NCBI GenBank assembly: GCA_016795145.1
Contig: JAEUII010000393.1
Coordinates: forward strand, 1 to 34,538
From: Planctomycetaceae bacterium
Lineage (GTDB): Bacteria > Planctomycetota > Planctomycetia > Planctomycetales > Planctomycetaceae
Reading direction: 5' to 3'
DNA: 34,538 bases
A program made the translations under genes and the position numbers. The notes under the pieces are model-generated. The model worked only from the letters and a program-made list of their open reading frames with translations. It had not been told where the DNA came from and searched no databases. Of the stretch, positions 16,228 through 25,727 are shown one piece after another (positions within the stretch are counted from its first letter, which is position 1; each line of letters begins with the position of its first letter).

Positions 16228-16273
16228 AGCGATCGACTCTGCGACTGGGTTGGCAGCAGAGCGATCGCTTTTT
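16228..16273 (+). terminator. Strong intrinsic terminator after the M56 gene
   Basis: Outer arms AGCGATCG (16228-16235) and CGATCGCT (16262-16269) pair perfectly. Inner arms CTCTGC (16237-16242) and GCAGAG (16256-16261) extend the stem to 14 pairs with one bulged A. A run of five T follows at 16269-16273. It closes the BlaI-M56 operon and shows that the next gene starts downstream of it. Confidence 0.85.
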
Positions 16274-16367
16274 GCGTTCCCGGAAAGGCGTTTTGCATTT
16301 TTCCATCGGGCCTGCAACAATTCGCGACAGGGAAGCCCCATGGAGTGACTGGCAGGGACGTTCAGAA

Positions 16368-17897
16368 ATGGCCAAAAAGGCAAATTTACCCGATCCGCTC
16401 GGCGAGATTTCCGAGTCGATCGTTCGCATTCTGGAAGAGCACTCACAGAAAAGTGCGGCTGGAAATTCGACGTTTTTGACGTGGAAACAGCTCCTGTCCA
16501 GACTCTCTGGTGTCTCCGCCGACTGGGCTCGAGCCGCACTGCTTCGAACCCCGGCCAAAGGAAAAGTACTCGTCGCCATCGCTGACGATCCTGAAAGTCC
16601 GGTGGCCCTGGAGACTCAACGTGAAGACCTTGCACGGGACATTGCTCTTCTCCAGCGAGTGGTAAAGCGTTCAGATGCTGGCTTCAATGCGGCGAATCCT
16701 GTTCGTCCAGTTGCAGAACTCGTTCGCACACTGGATCGCTCTCTGCAGAAGGTTGCTGAAGAGCGATGGTCCGATGCTGCGTTTGTTCTGCCGGCGGGAT
16801 TTGCTCACGCGACGGTTGTTGTAAAGAAGAAGAGTCAGTCTGGTCTGCATGAAGAGCGATATCCCCGGCTGGAAGTCGTCCTTTGTCGGGCACTGCTGAA
16901 GGCACTTCAGTCCCGTCAGTCGCGTGGAGGGGAAAGTTATCCCGCGTTGCTGACGGATCTGATTCAGGATGCAAAGACGGAACCCGACGATCCTCATCTT
17001 CCGCTGGCTCTACAGTTGCCTGAATTTGCGGACGCCGTCACATTGGTTTCCGGCCAGCTTCCTGATGGGCTCATGGCTTTTCGCTCGGACATGGAACAGT
17101 GTCTTGGCAGCGAATCTTTGATGCGGCGGCTGATTCAGGCGGCCTGTTCCGAAAATCAGCCCGAAGTCCGGCTTTCGACATTGTCGAAGCGATTGTCCAG
17201 ACCATGGCAACAGATGTTTGTTGAAACCTGGCGAACGCACTTTGATCTGCAGCGACGATTTGCTGTTGTTGAATTGACTGCAGCAGGCTCCGACAAGCAG
17301 TCTGACTTGATTCTTCGCGATGCCCGATTCCCAAGACCCGAGAAGATTGTTTCACAGCAACTTGTGAAGACACTGGAGAGTCAGAAGGTTCTCGGTGGCA
17401 GCAATTATCCTCTGACGTGGTCAAAGCTGGTGGAGTTGTCCGGGACAAAGGCCGCATCGGACACTCTGGTTCGGGCGACTCAAACGGAACCCTTCGCTTC
17501 ACTGGTGCTGGTTCCGTTCCCGTCGCTTCAGGAATCACCAGTCGTGTTTCAGGAAGACGCCGACGCACTTCTGGAATCAACCGTGTTCGTGGAGTTTGTC
17601 ATTGGGCGTTTGACGTCAGCAGAGAACTCCGTCGTTGCCGCCGAAAAACTTGCTACGGTGCCTGGGCTCAACCCGTTGTTGCGTCAGCGATGGACTCAGC
17701 TTGTCGCGGAGATGGCTGAAGGCCGATCCCTTCCGAAAGGAATCGGAACCCTGATGATTAGCCGCAAGCTGCATTTCTTCCGACTGCGGGATGTTCGAAC
17801 GGGAACGGACGCGGAAAGAACCGTGAATCCTGTTCCTAAGTCGCCCACAGTTGCTGCAGTGTCGAAATCGTCGAGCGTCCGATCGAAGGCGTCGTGA
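16368..17897 (+). CDS. Unrecognised protein of about six similar tandem units
   Basis: I do not recognise this family. From the ATG at 16368 the product has 509 residues; an open frame from a TTG at 16272 overlaps the terminator and was discarded. There is no signal peptide or membrane segment, so it is probably cytoplasmic. By eye the chain divides into about six units of 70-80 residues, near 14-81, 88-152, 167-238, 242-318, 324-397 and 400-475. Each has a helix, a 'YPLTW-x-x-L'-like turn with a second helix, and a hydrophobic strand pair often ending in 'SPV'. The pattern recalls winged-helix repeats, but that is inference. The tail (about 480-509) is Ser/Lys-rich and probably disordered. 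Codon use looks like its neighbours. Confidence 0.8.
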   Translation: MAKKANLPDPLGEISESIVRILEEHSQKSAAGNSTFLTWKQLLSRLSGVSADWARAALLRTPAKGKVLVAIADDPESPVALETQREDLARDIALLQRVVKRSDAGFNAANPVRPVAELVRTLDRSLQKVAEERWSDAAFVLPAGFAHATVVVKKKSQSGLHEERYPRLEVVLCRALLKALQSRQSRGGESYPALLTDLIQDAKTEPDDPHLPLALQLPEFADAVTLVSGQLPDGLMAFRSDMEQCLGSESLMRRLIQAACSENQPEVRLSTLSKRLSRPWQQMFVETWRTHFDLQRRFAVVELTAAGSDKQSDLILRDARFPRPEKIVSQQLVKTLESQKVLGGSNYPLTWSKLVELSGTKAASDTLVRATQTEPFASLVLVPFPSLQESPVVFQEDADALLESTVFVEFVIGRLTSAENSVVAAEKLATVPGLNPLLRQRWTQLVAEMAEGRSLPKGIGTLMISRKLHFFRLRDVRTGTDAERTVNPVPKSPTVAAVSKSSSVRSKAS

Positions 17898-17945
17898 GCG
17901 ACAGATTTCGTGCAGTCAGAAGTGATGAACCGGGCACAGATCGCG

Positions 17946-18308
17946 CTAGCAGGACGGAACTGCTGCCAGTGCAGACTGCAGTCGCTGCAGTGTGAATGGT
18001 TTTGACAGCACGGCGACTGGAGGCTGCACGGCTTCTTCAGAGTCCGACAGGTCGACGTGATTCCGGCCAGTGCAGGCGATGAACGGTATACGGATCCCCT
18101 GAGTATTCAGGGTTCGAATGGTCTCGGTCCCGTTCATGTCCGGCATCGACTCATCCATAATCAGCAGATCATACGCAGAGCCAGATTTCAGAACGGAAAT
18201 GGCTTCCGCGCCGCTGGAGACGCTCTCCGCTTCGTGCTTCAGAACTCGCAGCATTCCAACGCAAACGGTTCGAACAAGTTCATCATCATCAACAACAAGG
18301 ATCTTCAT
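17946..18308 (-). CDS. Single-domain response regulator (CheY-like receiver)
   Basis: Protein of 120 residues that is just a receiver domain. The acidic pocket is Asp7-Asp8-Asp9, the phospho-acceptor Asp52 in 'LLIMDESMPDMNG', the switch residue Thr80 in 'IACTG', and the invariant Lys103 in 'LSKPF'. It should accept a phosphoryl group from a histidine kinase and act by protein contact, since there is no output domain. No kinase gene is adjacent, so its partner is not known. It converges with the repeat-unit protein gene (48 bases between stops). ATG at 18308 was taken as the start because the receiver begins exactly there (MKILVVDDD). Confidence 0.93.
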   Translation of the reverse strand: MKILVVDDDELVRTVCVGMLRVLKHEAESVSSGAEAISVLKSGSAYDLLIMDESMPDMNGTETIRTLNTQGIRIPFIACTGRNHVDLSDSEEAVQPPVAVLSKPFTLQRLQSALAAVPSC

Positions 18309-18870
18309 GACCGGGTCCCTCCACAGATAACGACGCTCAGGAACAATACGCGGATCCTGAAATCCTCACCAGTAAAATTTTGGAGCGCTCATCTGCAATT
18401 TTCTCTGTCAGGAGTTTGCGACTTCAACGTGCTCCAGGTGGCACAGTCTGCGTAGAAGATTCGTGCGATGACGATCGCAAATCCTGCGTACGAATCATGT
18501 GTGCGAAGTCCTTTTGGTGTTCGGCTGCATAGCCCTGAGTTTGTTGGCTCTCGGGATATCGAGCTTCACCGAACCGTTTGTGGTGACCGAAGAGTACTGA
18601 TGGCCTTGTTCGCTTCGCAGATTTTGATCGTTAGTTCTTCTTCATGTCGCAAGGCTTGATGTGTCGCCGAGCTTTAAGAGAGTCGACGACGTTTGAAGCA
18701 CCAGGAACTAACAGATGATTCCGTCCTTCAAAGCCGTCTTTTGCTTCATCACGCTTTGCATTTCGGGTTGTGGACTTTGCGAAAGGTGCTGCGATTGGGG
18801 GGATCTTTAGCAAGATCCACTACAGCAAGATCCTCTACGTCCAGGCCAAACTCTTTGTCGTGCAGACGCA
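18309..18870. other. 562-base region without a supported gene
   Basis: The region contains the REP-like copy at 18801-18838 near the 3' end of the DUF1501 gene, and presumably the promoter of the response regulator. Short open frames (up to 63 codons) have no ribosome-binding site and no recognisable content. Nothing else with clear structure was seen. Confidence 0.5.
18801..18838 (-). repeat. REP-like hairpin repeat, copy 2, with partial tandem unit
   Basis: On the minus strand, a full unit (18801-18823) has GTAG, T, and a perfect 7-bp stem GGATCTT/AAGATCC closing a GCTA loop. Immediately 5' of it (18824-18838) is a truncated unit, GTAGAGGATCTTGCT, that stops after the first arm and part of the loop. 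This is the best-paired copy of the family in the window. Confidence 0.8.
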
Positions 18871-20319
18871 CTAAGCAAGTGGGATGGGCGAGCCGGATGA
18901 AAGTCGCCAGGGGCGTCCGGTGGCATCATGGATGTCCGTTGCGGGATCGATACCAAACCGATCAAAGATGGTGGCTGCAAGGTCAGCAGGAGTCACCGGA
19001 TTCGTTTCCGGAAACGCGCCGATGCGATCGCTGGAACCGTAGACCTGGCCGCCCTGGATGCCGCCACCGGCCAGAAGAATCGAATAGCAGTCGGGCCAGT
19101 GATCTCGCCCGGCGGTTCCGTTGATTGTGGGTGTGCGACCAAACTCCCCGCAGGCAACGACCAGCGTCGTCTCCAGCAATCCTCGCTGGTGCAAATCTTC
19201 AATCAAGGCAGCCAGTGCGCGGTCTGCCTGGGGGAGCAGATAGCGGGAATGCTGAGTGAAATTGTCCGCGTGAGAATCCCAGTTCTGGCCCTGCTGGCGG
19301 AAGTCGTTGACGTTGATAAACGGAATACCGGCTTCCACAAGTCGACGGGCAAGCAGCAGATTCTGGCCTCGCAGGTCACGACCGGCCGCACCAGCCGCAG
19401 CGCCGTGGCCAGGTAATCCCTCGGGAGCTTTCATTCCATATCGTTCACGAATTGAAAAAGGTTCATCCTGCAGTTCCACGGCCTTTTGCAGTTGAGTCGA
19501 TGACAGCAGTTCAACGGCCCGCGAACGGTTCTCCTGCAGTCGCATCATCGACTGTTCAAAAGCCGGCTGTTGATCCAGCGAATCCAGCAGCGACGTTCTG
19601 CGCTGGATTCTGATACCTGGCAACTCCGTCTGCTGACGCAACGCATCGACTTGATAACGAATCGTGGCCAGGTCTGCACTGACTTCAAACGGATCAAACT
19701 GCTGTCCCAGAAATCCACCGCCCTGACATGGTGTCGTCACGACGTTATGAATCAACCATGGCAGAGCCACATGGCTGATCGCATCGCGTGCGACAGGCCG
19801 CTCCCGAGAGATGACGGCTCCGTGCGACGGAAAGAACTGCGGGATAACGGCAAATTCTTCCCGGTCTCCCTGCGGTCCCTGTCGGCCGGTGAAAGTCTCG
19901 GTGGACGCGGAGTCATGCAGTCGATTCGAATGATGCATGCTGCGAACAATTGCGCAGTGATGCATGACGCGAGCCATCTGAGGAAGATGTTCCGAGATCT
20001 GAATGCCGGGCACTGACGTCGAGATCGGCTGAAACTCACCCCGCACGGTACTGGGAGCAAATGGCTTCGGATCCCAGGTGTCGAGGTGACTCGGCCCGCC
20101 GTAGTAGAAAACGAAAATGCACGATCGAATTCGACCTCGCTGCGGCGTCGATGATTCGTTGCCAGCGAGGGCCTCTGGCGATAATCCCGCCAGCGTTAGT
20201 CCCGCTGCACCGCTCAGCAGTTTCCCGAACAGCGTCCGTCGACTTTGCATCGCACGTTGATGCAGCCGCAGGCGGTGTGCAATCAGAGTGTGATTGTGTT
20301 GCATGAGAATGTCTTTCAT
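18871..20319 (-). CDS. DUF1501 protein with twin-arginine-type leader
   Basis: Protein of 482 residues of the DUF1501 family (alkaline phosphatase/sulfatase-like fold), abundant in Planctomycetota. A twin-arginine-type leader is present ('QSRRTLFGKLLSGAAGLTLAG', Arg27-Arg28), so export in folded form is likely. Diagnostic segments are 'CIFVFYYGGPSHLDTWDPKP', 'RSMHHSNRLHDSA', 'NWDSHADNF' and 'ACGEFGRTP', with 'GRDHWPDCYSILLAGGGI' towards the end. These contain the His/Asp residues expected to hold metals. The catalytic activity and substrate are not known. DUF1501 genes are usually paired with DUF1549/DUF1553 genes, but here no such gene is adjacent. The ATG at 20319 lacks a good ribosome-binding site; a Met five codons later is an alternative. 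Confidence 0.92.
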   Translation of the reverse strand: MKDILMQHNHTLIAHRLRLHQRAMQSRRTLFGKLLSGAAGLTLAGLSPEALAGNESSTPQRGRIRSCIFVFYYGGPSHLDTWDPKPFAPSTVRGEFQPISTSVPGIQISEHLPQMARVMHHCAIVRSMHHSNRLHDSASTETFTGRQGPQGDREEFAVIPQFFPSHGAVISRERPVARDAISHVALPWLIHNVVTTPCQGGGFLGQQFDPFEVSADLATIRYQVDALRQQTELPGIRIQRRTSLLDSLDQQPAFEQSMMRLQENRSRAVELLSSTQLQKAVELQDEPFSIRERYGMKAPEGLPGHGAAAGAAGRDLRGQNLLLARRLVEAGIPFINVNDFRQQGQNWDSHADNFTQHSRYLLPQADRALAALIEDLHQRGLLETTLVVACGEFGRTPTINGTAGRDHWPDCYSILLAGGGIQGGQVYGSSDRIGAFPETNPVTPADLAATIFDRFGIDPATDIHDATGRPWRLSSGSPIPLA

Positions 20320-20503
20320 GCGTGCGAAAGGACGACACCTGGGGTTACGTCGGGGAGGAGAGTGATTGCGGCAGGCCGAGGGCAGCGTGTGATTCAGAAC
20401 GGGAAGATCACGATACGGTGTTCACAACAGAAGAACAAGCAGGACTTGAAGAAGAACGGTCTCGACCATTGATGTTACTCGTCGGTGCGACTTGGAAGCG
20501 AGG

Positions 20504-23500
20504 TTACTCAACGAACGCATCACGTGGTCGAAAGATCTCACTTTGATCGATGGTGATCAGAGCCTTCAGTGTCTCGGCTGAGATTTCGGGACTCAATTGT
20601 CGTATGGCTCCGTCCATGAGAGCAACAGGACGAGGAGTTCTCTTCAGCAGCGGAGTCACTGCTTTGCTCCAGTCATCGGCTTTCATATCAACAGCGTAGT
20701 CTTCCGGTTTTGTCCAGGGCACTGGTGCGTCGCCCTCAAGAAACGCTATGGTGTTCGAGATCCCGTCTTCAATTCGCATGTCTGTGGATTCACCCAGATC
20801 CGGCCAGGGCGTTCCGGGACCAGTAAACGTCACGTATCTGGTTAAGTGGGTTTCGGCGGAGTCACCAAAACGGCGAAAACAGTCTGGCATCATGTCGAGC
20901 AGCTGTGTGTTGTGGGGACTATCCCACGGTTCCTCCAGACGGAACCTGGAATACAGTGACTCGTATCCGAGGAACGGCAGAATGTGGACTCGCCAGCTCA
21001 GCTGTGTTGCTCGCAGAGGTGGAATCCTGACGCCACTTCCATTGCTGCGTTGTCCCGGCGGCAGGACTGAATGCGTGTCATGATAAGAATGGACAGCCAG
21101 GATGATCTGCTTCATTCGTTCGGCTTCCCAGCGTGAACTCAGAGATGCAGGGATGGGGCTGCCTCCCAGACTCTGAGCCGCCCATCGCGCGGTCGTGTGG
21201 GCATCGATGAGTTCGTGACCACTGGGTGAGACAACCGCTCGGAAGATTTCGTCGGGAACGTGTTTTGACAGGAACAGCTGATCGAGGGTCCCTGTGATGA
21301 ATGGCAACACTCCGGATTCGTCGCAGTAGTCTGCCATCACCAGGCTGCTCAGTTCCGGAGAAGGATCCGGCTGAGTCCAGAAGATCTCTTTACTGCGGGG
21401 AACGCGAGCCAGCAGCATTGTTTGTCTGGTTCCATCATCACAATTGAAGAGCGTCTTTGGCATTCCGAGAAGTCCGTGAACTCCACCGGGGACCAGGTAA
21501 CACGTCTTTTCTGACTGATCAGGATAGGAACGATAAAGTTCCGGCATGAAACTCATGAGCTGCCTGTTGTGTTCACTGTCCCACGGTTCATCAAGATGGA
21601 AGCGATCATAGAGCGGCTGCTGGCCGAGCTCTTTCAGAAGATGAACTCGCCAGCTAAGTCCCGATGGTGATCCATCGGTTCGTTTTACTGATGTTGGTGT
21701 CGCTGCATTACGTTCGCAGTACCTGTGAATCGCGACGCCAAGCGTCCGGAGCGAAGGCACTGGATCAATGAGCTGACCGGCATCCAGCGACTCTGTACTT
21801 CCAGGCGGCAGCGGAGGTAATTCCATCTTTCCTTCGATCGCTGTTGGCGGGGCAACCTTTGCAGTCAGACGCAAAGTCGCTGCAGGACTCTTCATCGCCT
21901 CGGACAGATCGAACGGCTCGTTGCCGGAAATGGATAACATCGCTCGAAGTTTGCCAGCATTCAGGTCCGGCGTGAGATGAACCACGGAACCGCCCCACGT
22001 TGCAGCCGCAATCACGGTGGATTTAGGCCATCCCAGCGTCTGCCACAGTAGTTCTGCCGATGGGTCCGGCGGCATGTTTACATCGTTATCGGGTTCTGGT
22101 TGAGTCCATGTCGTCGCGAAATGCGGTGCTGCGAGGTACACGGCAAGTGTCGTATTCAGGTCGTCGTGCATCGCTTCACGAGAGGGGAAACCTGTGACGT
22201 CCCATTGTGCTCCTGGAAAATGCAGCAGACGATAGCGACAACGACCTAGCGCGGACTCTGTCTGATATTCGGGCGGCATTTCCGGGATCAATGCGATGTT
22301 ATGCTGACTGTTCCACGGTTCCTGCAGACGAAACTTCCTGTAGAGATCGTCATGGCCCAGGTAGGGCAGCAGGTGGACTCGCCAGGACAGCAGGGAACTC
22401 GTTCCGTCACCGATCCTGCGCGTTTGATCCTCCATTAGATCCTTCATGGCTTTCGAAATGCTGGCCAGCTGTTGGTCTGCATCAACATTCTTTGGAACCG
22501 GCTCATCTGCTGGTTTCGGTAGCAGCAGTCGGTCAGGCAATCCGTGAGCATCAAAGTCGAAGTGTTCACCACCGGTCCGGCTGAGTAACGCTGCCAGCTT
22601 CTCAGTGTTGGACGACGGGACTGTTGTTACGGCCCCGCTGCACAGCGCGACAAATCGACGGTCGTCCAAATCAGCAAGGGCTGCGGGATTGAGTGACTGC
22701 GAAGTCTGTTCAAAGTCCGGCCGAGTCCACGGCACTGCGGCATCCGGTTTCAATTGGACGAGTGCTATGGTTTGGTTGAGGCCATCAGTAATGTCACCCG
22801 CTTTCGTCCGACCTTCTACCGGGCCATCCAGCACCACGCTGGCAACGATGCAGGTGTGTCCGGTCGGGGCAAAGGGGTTGGCAAACACTTTTGGAATGTC
22901 AGTCAGAAGCGTCATATTGTGTGGGCTGTTCCACGGTTCATTCAGATGGAACTTTGAGTACAGCTTTTTCATGCCAAGTGATGGCAAAAGATGAACTCGC
23001 CACGAAAGCAACCCTGAGTCCGACACGGGGACGCTGGACAGAAGGAAGTCTGCGCCATCGGGAAGTCTGTGAGGAGAGGCTCTGTGCTGTCCGGCCGGAA
23101 GACTGTTTGAGACCTTCTCCAATGATGTGATCATATCGCTGGCTGAGTAGGCGATGACGGGGGCGGGATTCCTTTCAGCCATAAGTTCCAAAGGATTGAA
23201 AACCTCCTTTTTCATGGCCTGTTGTCGGTCAGCCTCGGCAGCCTCGGCTTTCATTCGTTCTTCATACTCCCTGACAAGCCTCTCCGATTCGATCCGATTT
23301 CGTTCCGTTGCTTCGACCCAGCGGCGTTCTGCCTCGGCTTTTTCCTTTCGAGCAATCTCGGCCTGCTGCTCGCGGTACTGCTTCACAAAGTAATATGCCG
23401 TGCCGCCGATGGCCCCGACCACAACAAAGAACGCGAGGCAGAGACCTCCGAGGACGAACATGAGTTGAAACGATGTGGGCCCGATTCGCTCGGCTTCGCT

Positions 23501-23611
23501 GCCCTTCCCGAGTTCTGACGCTGCAGGGAGTCTCCCGGGCTTTGTACTTCGCGACGATGAAGGTGTGTTTTCCGATCCGAAGTCTGAGGCTGCCATAAGT
23601 CCGTTCTCCAT
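20504..23611 (-). CDS. Membrane-anchored protein with coiled coil and four DUF1559-like units
   Basis: Protein of 1035 residues. A Ser-rich cytoplasmic start (1-45) is followed by one membrane segment (49-75) and a charged coiled coil (about 77-137, rich in Glu/Arg/Ala). Four similar units then follow, each marked by 'SWRVHLL' (residues 203, 408, 653 and 873), a 'LY-x-[KR]F-x-L-x-EPW-[ND]S-x-HN' block, a 'W-T-[RQK]-P' block and a final 'L-x-x-x-[ILV]-x-x-x-G-x-E' block. The units correspond to the C-terminal part of DUF1559 proteins but lack the pilin-like N-terminal helix normal for that family. Only unit 4 keeps 'MKQIILAVHSYHD'. The ATG at 23596 has GGAG nine bases upstream and may be the real start. 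The role is unknown; the units should lie outside the cytoplasmic membrane. Confidence 0.85.
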   Translation of the reverse strand: MENGLMAASDFGSENTPSSSRSTKPGRLPAASELGKGSEAERIGPTSFQLMFVLGGLCLAFFVVVGAIGGTAYYFVKQYREQQAEIARKEKAEAERRWVEATERNRIESERLVREYEERMKAEAAEADRQQAMKKEVFNPLELMAERNPAPVIAYSASDMITSLEKVSNSLPAGQHRASPHRLPDGADFLLSSVPVSDSGLLSWRVHLLPSLGMKKLYSKFHLNEPWNSPHNMTLLTDIPKVFANPFAPTGHTCIVASVVLDGPVEGRTKAGDITDGLNQTIALVQLKPDAAVPWTRPDFEQTSQSLNPAALADLDDRRFVALCSGAVTTVPSSNTEKLAALLSRTGGEHFDFDAHGLPDRLLLPKPADEPVPKNVDADQQLASISKAMKDLMEDQTRRIGDGTSSLLSWRVHLLPYLGHDDLYRKFRLQEPWNSQHNIALIPEMPPEYQTESALGRCRYRLLHFPGAQWDVTGFPSREAMHDDLNTTLAVYLAAPHFATTWTQPEPDNDVNMPPDPSAELLWQTLGWPKSTVIAAATWGGSVVHLTPDLNAGKLRAMLSISGNEPFDLSEAMKSPAATLRLTAKVAPPTAIEGKMELPPLPPGSTESLDAGQLIDPVPSLRTLGVAIHRYCERNAATPTSVKRTDGSPSGLSWRVHLLKELGQQPLYDRFHLDEPWDSEHNRQLMSFMPELYRSYPDQSEKTCYLVPGGVHGLLGMPKTLFNCDDGTRQTMLLARVPRSKEIFWTQPDPSPELSSLVMADYCDESGVLPFITGTLDQLFLSKHVPDEIFRAVVSPSGHELIDAHTTARWAAQSLGGSPIPASLSSRWEAERMKQIILAVHSYHDTHSVLPPGQRSNGSGVRIPPLRATQLSWRVHILPFLGYESLYSRFRLEEPWDSPHNTQLLDMMPDCFRRFGDSAETHLTRYVTFTGPGTPWPDLGESTDMRIEDGISNTIAFLEGDAPVPWTKPEDYAVDMKADDWSKAVTPLLKRTPRPVALMDGAIRQLSPEISAETLKALITIDQSEIFRPRDAFVE

Positions 23612-23758
23612 GCCCGTTCAGCTGAATGGGTGATGAGGTGGGGTGCCCGCCATGAGGGTGCTGAAGGCGTGCTTATTGCAGCGTATCTTATCGGCGTTTG
23701 CCAGCAGTCTCACCCTGATCGAGTTCCTCGGCGTGAAAACATCTCCGAATCAAAACAG

Positions 23759-23791
23759 AACGAGCCCGGTCTTTGCCAGACCGGGCTCGTT
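23759..23791 (-). terminator. Intrinsic terminator of dnaK
   Basis: A perfect 14-bp stem (AACGAGCCCGGTCT and its complement) with a 5-base loop lies 41 bases past the dnaK stop. On the minus strand it is followed by a T-rich stretch (CTGTTTTGATT). Confidence 0.88.
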
Positions 23792-23831
23792 GATCTCTAA
23801 GTCATTGCAAAGGAAGAGTAACCGTTGATCT

Positions 23832-25727
23832 TTACTTCTTCTCAAACTCTGCGTCGATCACATTGTCATCACTTCCGCCAGACTTGGCACCCGCTTCAGG
23901 GCCAGGCTGACCGCCGGCCTTATCGCCGTACATGTGCTGAGCCAGAGCGTGAGAGGCCTGCATCAGTTCGTCGCACGCAGACTTGATAGCTGCAGCATCA
24001 GAACCTTCGGACGCCGCTTTGACTTTCGCAATCGACGCTTCGATCGCAGACTTCGAACCAGCGTCCAGTTTGTCGGAGTGTTCCTTCAGAGTCTTTTCAG
24101 TCTGGTACACGAGCGAAGACGCCTGATTCTTTGCAGCGGCCAGATCCTGTCGCTTCTTGTCCTCGTCAGCATGCGCGTCGGCATCCTTGCGCATCCGTTC
24201 GATTTCTTCCTGCGACAAACCGCTCGACTGCTTGATCTGAATCGTGTGCTGCTTGCTTGTTGCCTTGTCCTTCGCTGACACGCTCAGAATGCCGTTCACG
24301 TCGATGTCGAACTTCACTTCGATCTGAGGCACGCCGCGTGGAGCAGGAGGAAGTCCATCCAGAGTGAACTCGTCCAGCAGTCGGTTGTCCGACGCCATCT
24401 TGCGTTCGCCCTGAAAGACTCGCACGGTGACCGCTGGCTGATTGTCGGCTGCCGTTGAGAATGTCTCCGTCTTCGTTGTCGGAATCGTCGTGTTGCGTTC
24501 GACAAGAACGGTCATGATGCCGCCTTCGGTTTCGATACCCAGCGACAGCGGAGTCACGTCCAGAAGAACAACGTCCTTCACGTCTCCGGCAATAATGCCG
24601 CCCTGAATGGCCGCTCCGAGTGAAACCACTTCGTCAGGATTCACACCCTGATGAGGCTCCTTGCCGAACATCTCCTTCACAAGACGCTGGACCTTGGGAA
24701 CTCGTGTCGAGCCACCGACAAGAACAACTTCGTGGATATCTGAAGGCTTCAGCTTTGCATCCTTCAGAGCATTCAGTACTGGCTGACGGCATCGTTCAAC
24801 AAGCGGATCAATCAGCTCCTCGAACTTCGCGCGTGAAATGCTGAGCTGAAGGTGCTTCGCTCCTGTCGCGTCAGCTGTGATGAAGGGAAGATTGATGTCC
24901 GTTGTTTGCTGAGTCGACAGTTCCTTCTTCGCCTTTTCCGCGGCTTCACGCAGTCGCTGCAGAGCCATCGGATCCTTGCGAAGGTCAATGCTGTTCTCTT
25001 TCTGGAACTCTGCGGCGATATAGTTGATCAGAGTTTCGTCGAAGTCGTCGCCACCCAGGTGAGTGTCGCCGTTGGTGCTGAGCACTTCGATCAGTTCGTT
25101 TTCCACTTCCAAAATGGAAACGTCGAATGTACCACCACCAAGGTCGAAGACGCAGATCTTTTCTTCACGCTTCTTTTCGAGACCGTACGCAAGAGCCGCA
25201 GCGGTTGGCTCGTTGATAATTCGAGCGACTTCGAGACCTGCGATCTGACCAGCGTCCTTCGTTGCCTGGCGCTGAGCATCATTGAAGTAGGCTGGTACGG
25301 TGATCACAGCCTTGTTCACCTTATGCCCCAGGTAATTTTCAGCCGCTTCCTTCAGCTTGCGAAGAACGAGCGCTGAAATTTCCGGAGGAGTGTGCTCCTT
25401 GCCGTGAACATTGACCTTCACATAGTCAGCCTGTCCGCCGACCACTTTATAAGGGACGAGTTTCTCTTCAGCCTCGACTTCACGGTGACGTCGACCCATG
25501 AAACGCTTGATCGAGTAGATCGTGTTCTGTGGGTTGGTCACCGCCTGACGCTTCGCAGGCTCGCCCACCAGAGTTTCGCCCTTCGCGGTGAACGCGATTA
25601 CGCTGGGAGTCGTGCGGCTGCCTTCCTGGTTTGCGATCACTCGAGGCTCACCGCCTTCCATGATGGAAACCACAGAATTTGTGGTGCCGAGGTCGATGCC
25701 GATGATCTTTTCGCCGGAAACAGCCAT
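23832..25727 (-). CDS. dnaK: Molecular chaperone DnaK (Hsp70)
   Basis: Cytoplasmic ATP-dependent chaperone that binds unfolded peptides together with DnaJ and GrpE. The product has 631 residues, normal for the family. The ATPase domain opens with '[13 protein letters not shown]' and carries '[11 protein letters not shown]' and '[11 protein letters not shown]'. The substrate-binding domain (about 385-505) has '[16 protein letters not shown]', and the tail is Gly-rich, ending '[12 protein letters not shown]' like other bacterial DnaK proteins. The start at 25727 has AAGGAC upstream. The open frame continues to 25847, adding 40 residues of no family likeness, which I reject. dnaJ and grpE are not adjacent. 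No CIRCE element was found upstream. Confidence 0.97.
   Translation of the reverse strand: MAVSGEKIIGIDLGTTNSVVSIMEGGEPRVIANQEGSRTTPSVIAFTAKGETLVGEPAKRQAVTNPQNTIYSIKRFMGRRHREVEAEEKLVPYKVVGGQADYVKVNVHGKEHTPPEISALVLRKLKEAAENYLGHKVNKAVITVPAYFNDAQRQATKDAGQIAGLEVARIINEPTAAALAYGLEKKREEKICVFDLGGGTFDVSILEVENELIEVLSTNGDTHLGGDDFDETLINYIAAEFQKENSIDLRKDPMALQRLREAAEKAKKELSTQQTTDINLPFITADATGAKHLQLSISRAKFEELIDPLVERCRQPVLNALKDAKLKPSDIHEVVLVGGSTRVPKVQRLVKEMFGKEPHQGVNPDEVVSLGAAIQGGIIAGDVKDVVLLDVTPLSLGIETEGGIMTVLVERNTTIPTTKTETFSTAADNQPAVTVRVFQGERKMASDNRLLDEFTLDGLPPAPRGVPQIEVKFDIDVNGILSVSAKDKATSKQHTIQIKQSSGLSQEEIERMRKDADAHADEDKKRQDLAAAKNQASSLVYQTEKTLKEHSDKLDAGSKSAIEASIAKVKAASEGSDAAAIKSACDELMQASHALAQHMYGDKAGGQPGPEAGAKSGGSDDNVIDAEFEKK

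Noticed and set aside
18057..18455. 132-codon plus-strand open frame
   Set aside because: Mostly antisense to the response regulator; no family likeness.
18468..18659. 63-codon open frame in the 562-base gap
   Set aside because: No ribosome-binding site and no recognisable features; too short to support.
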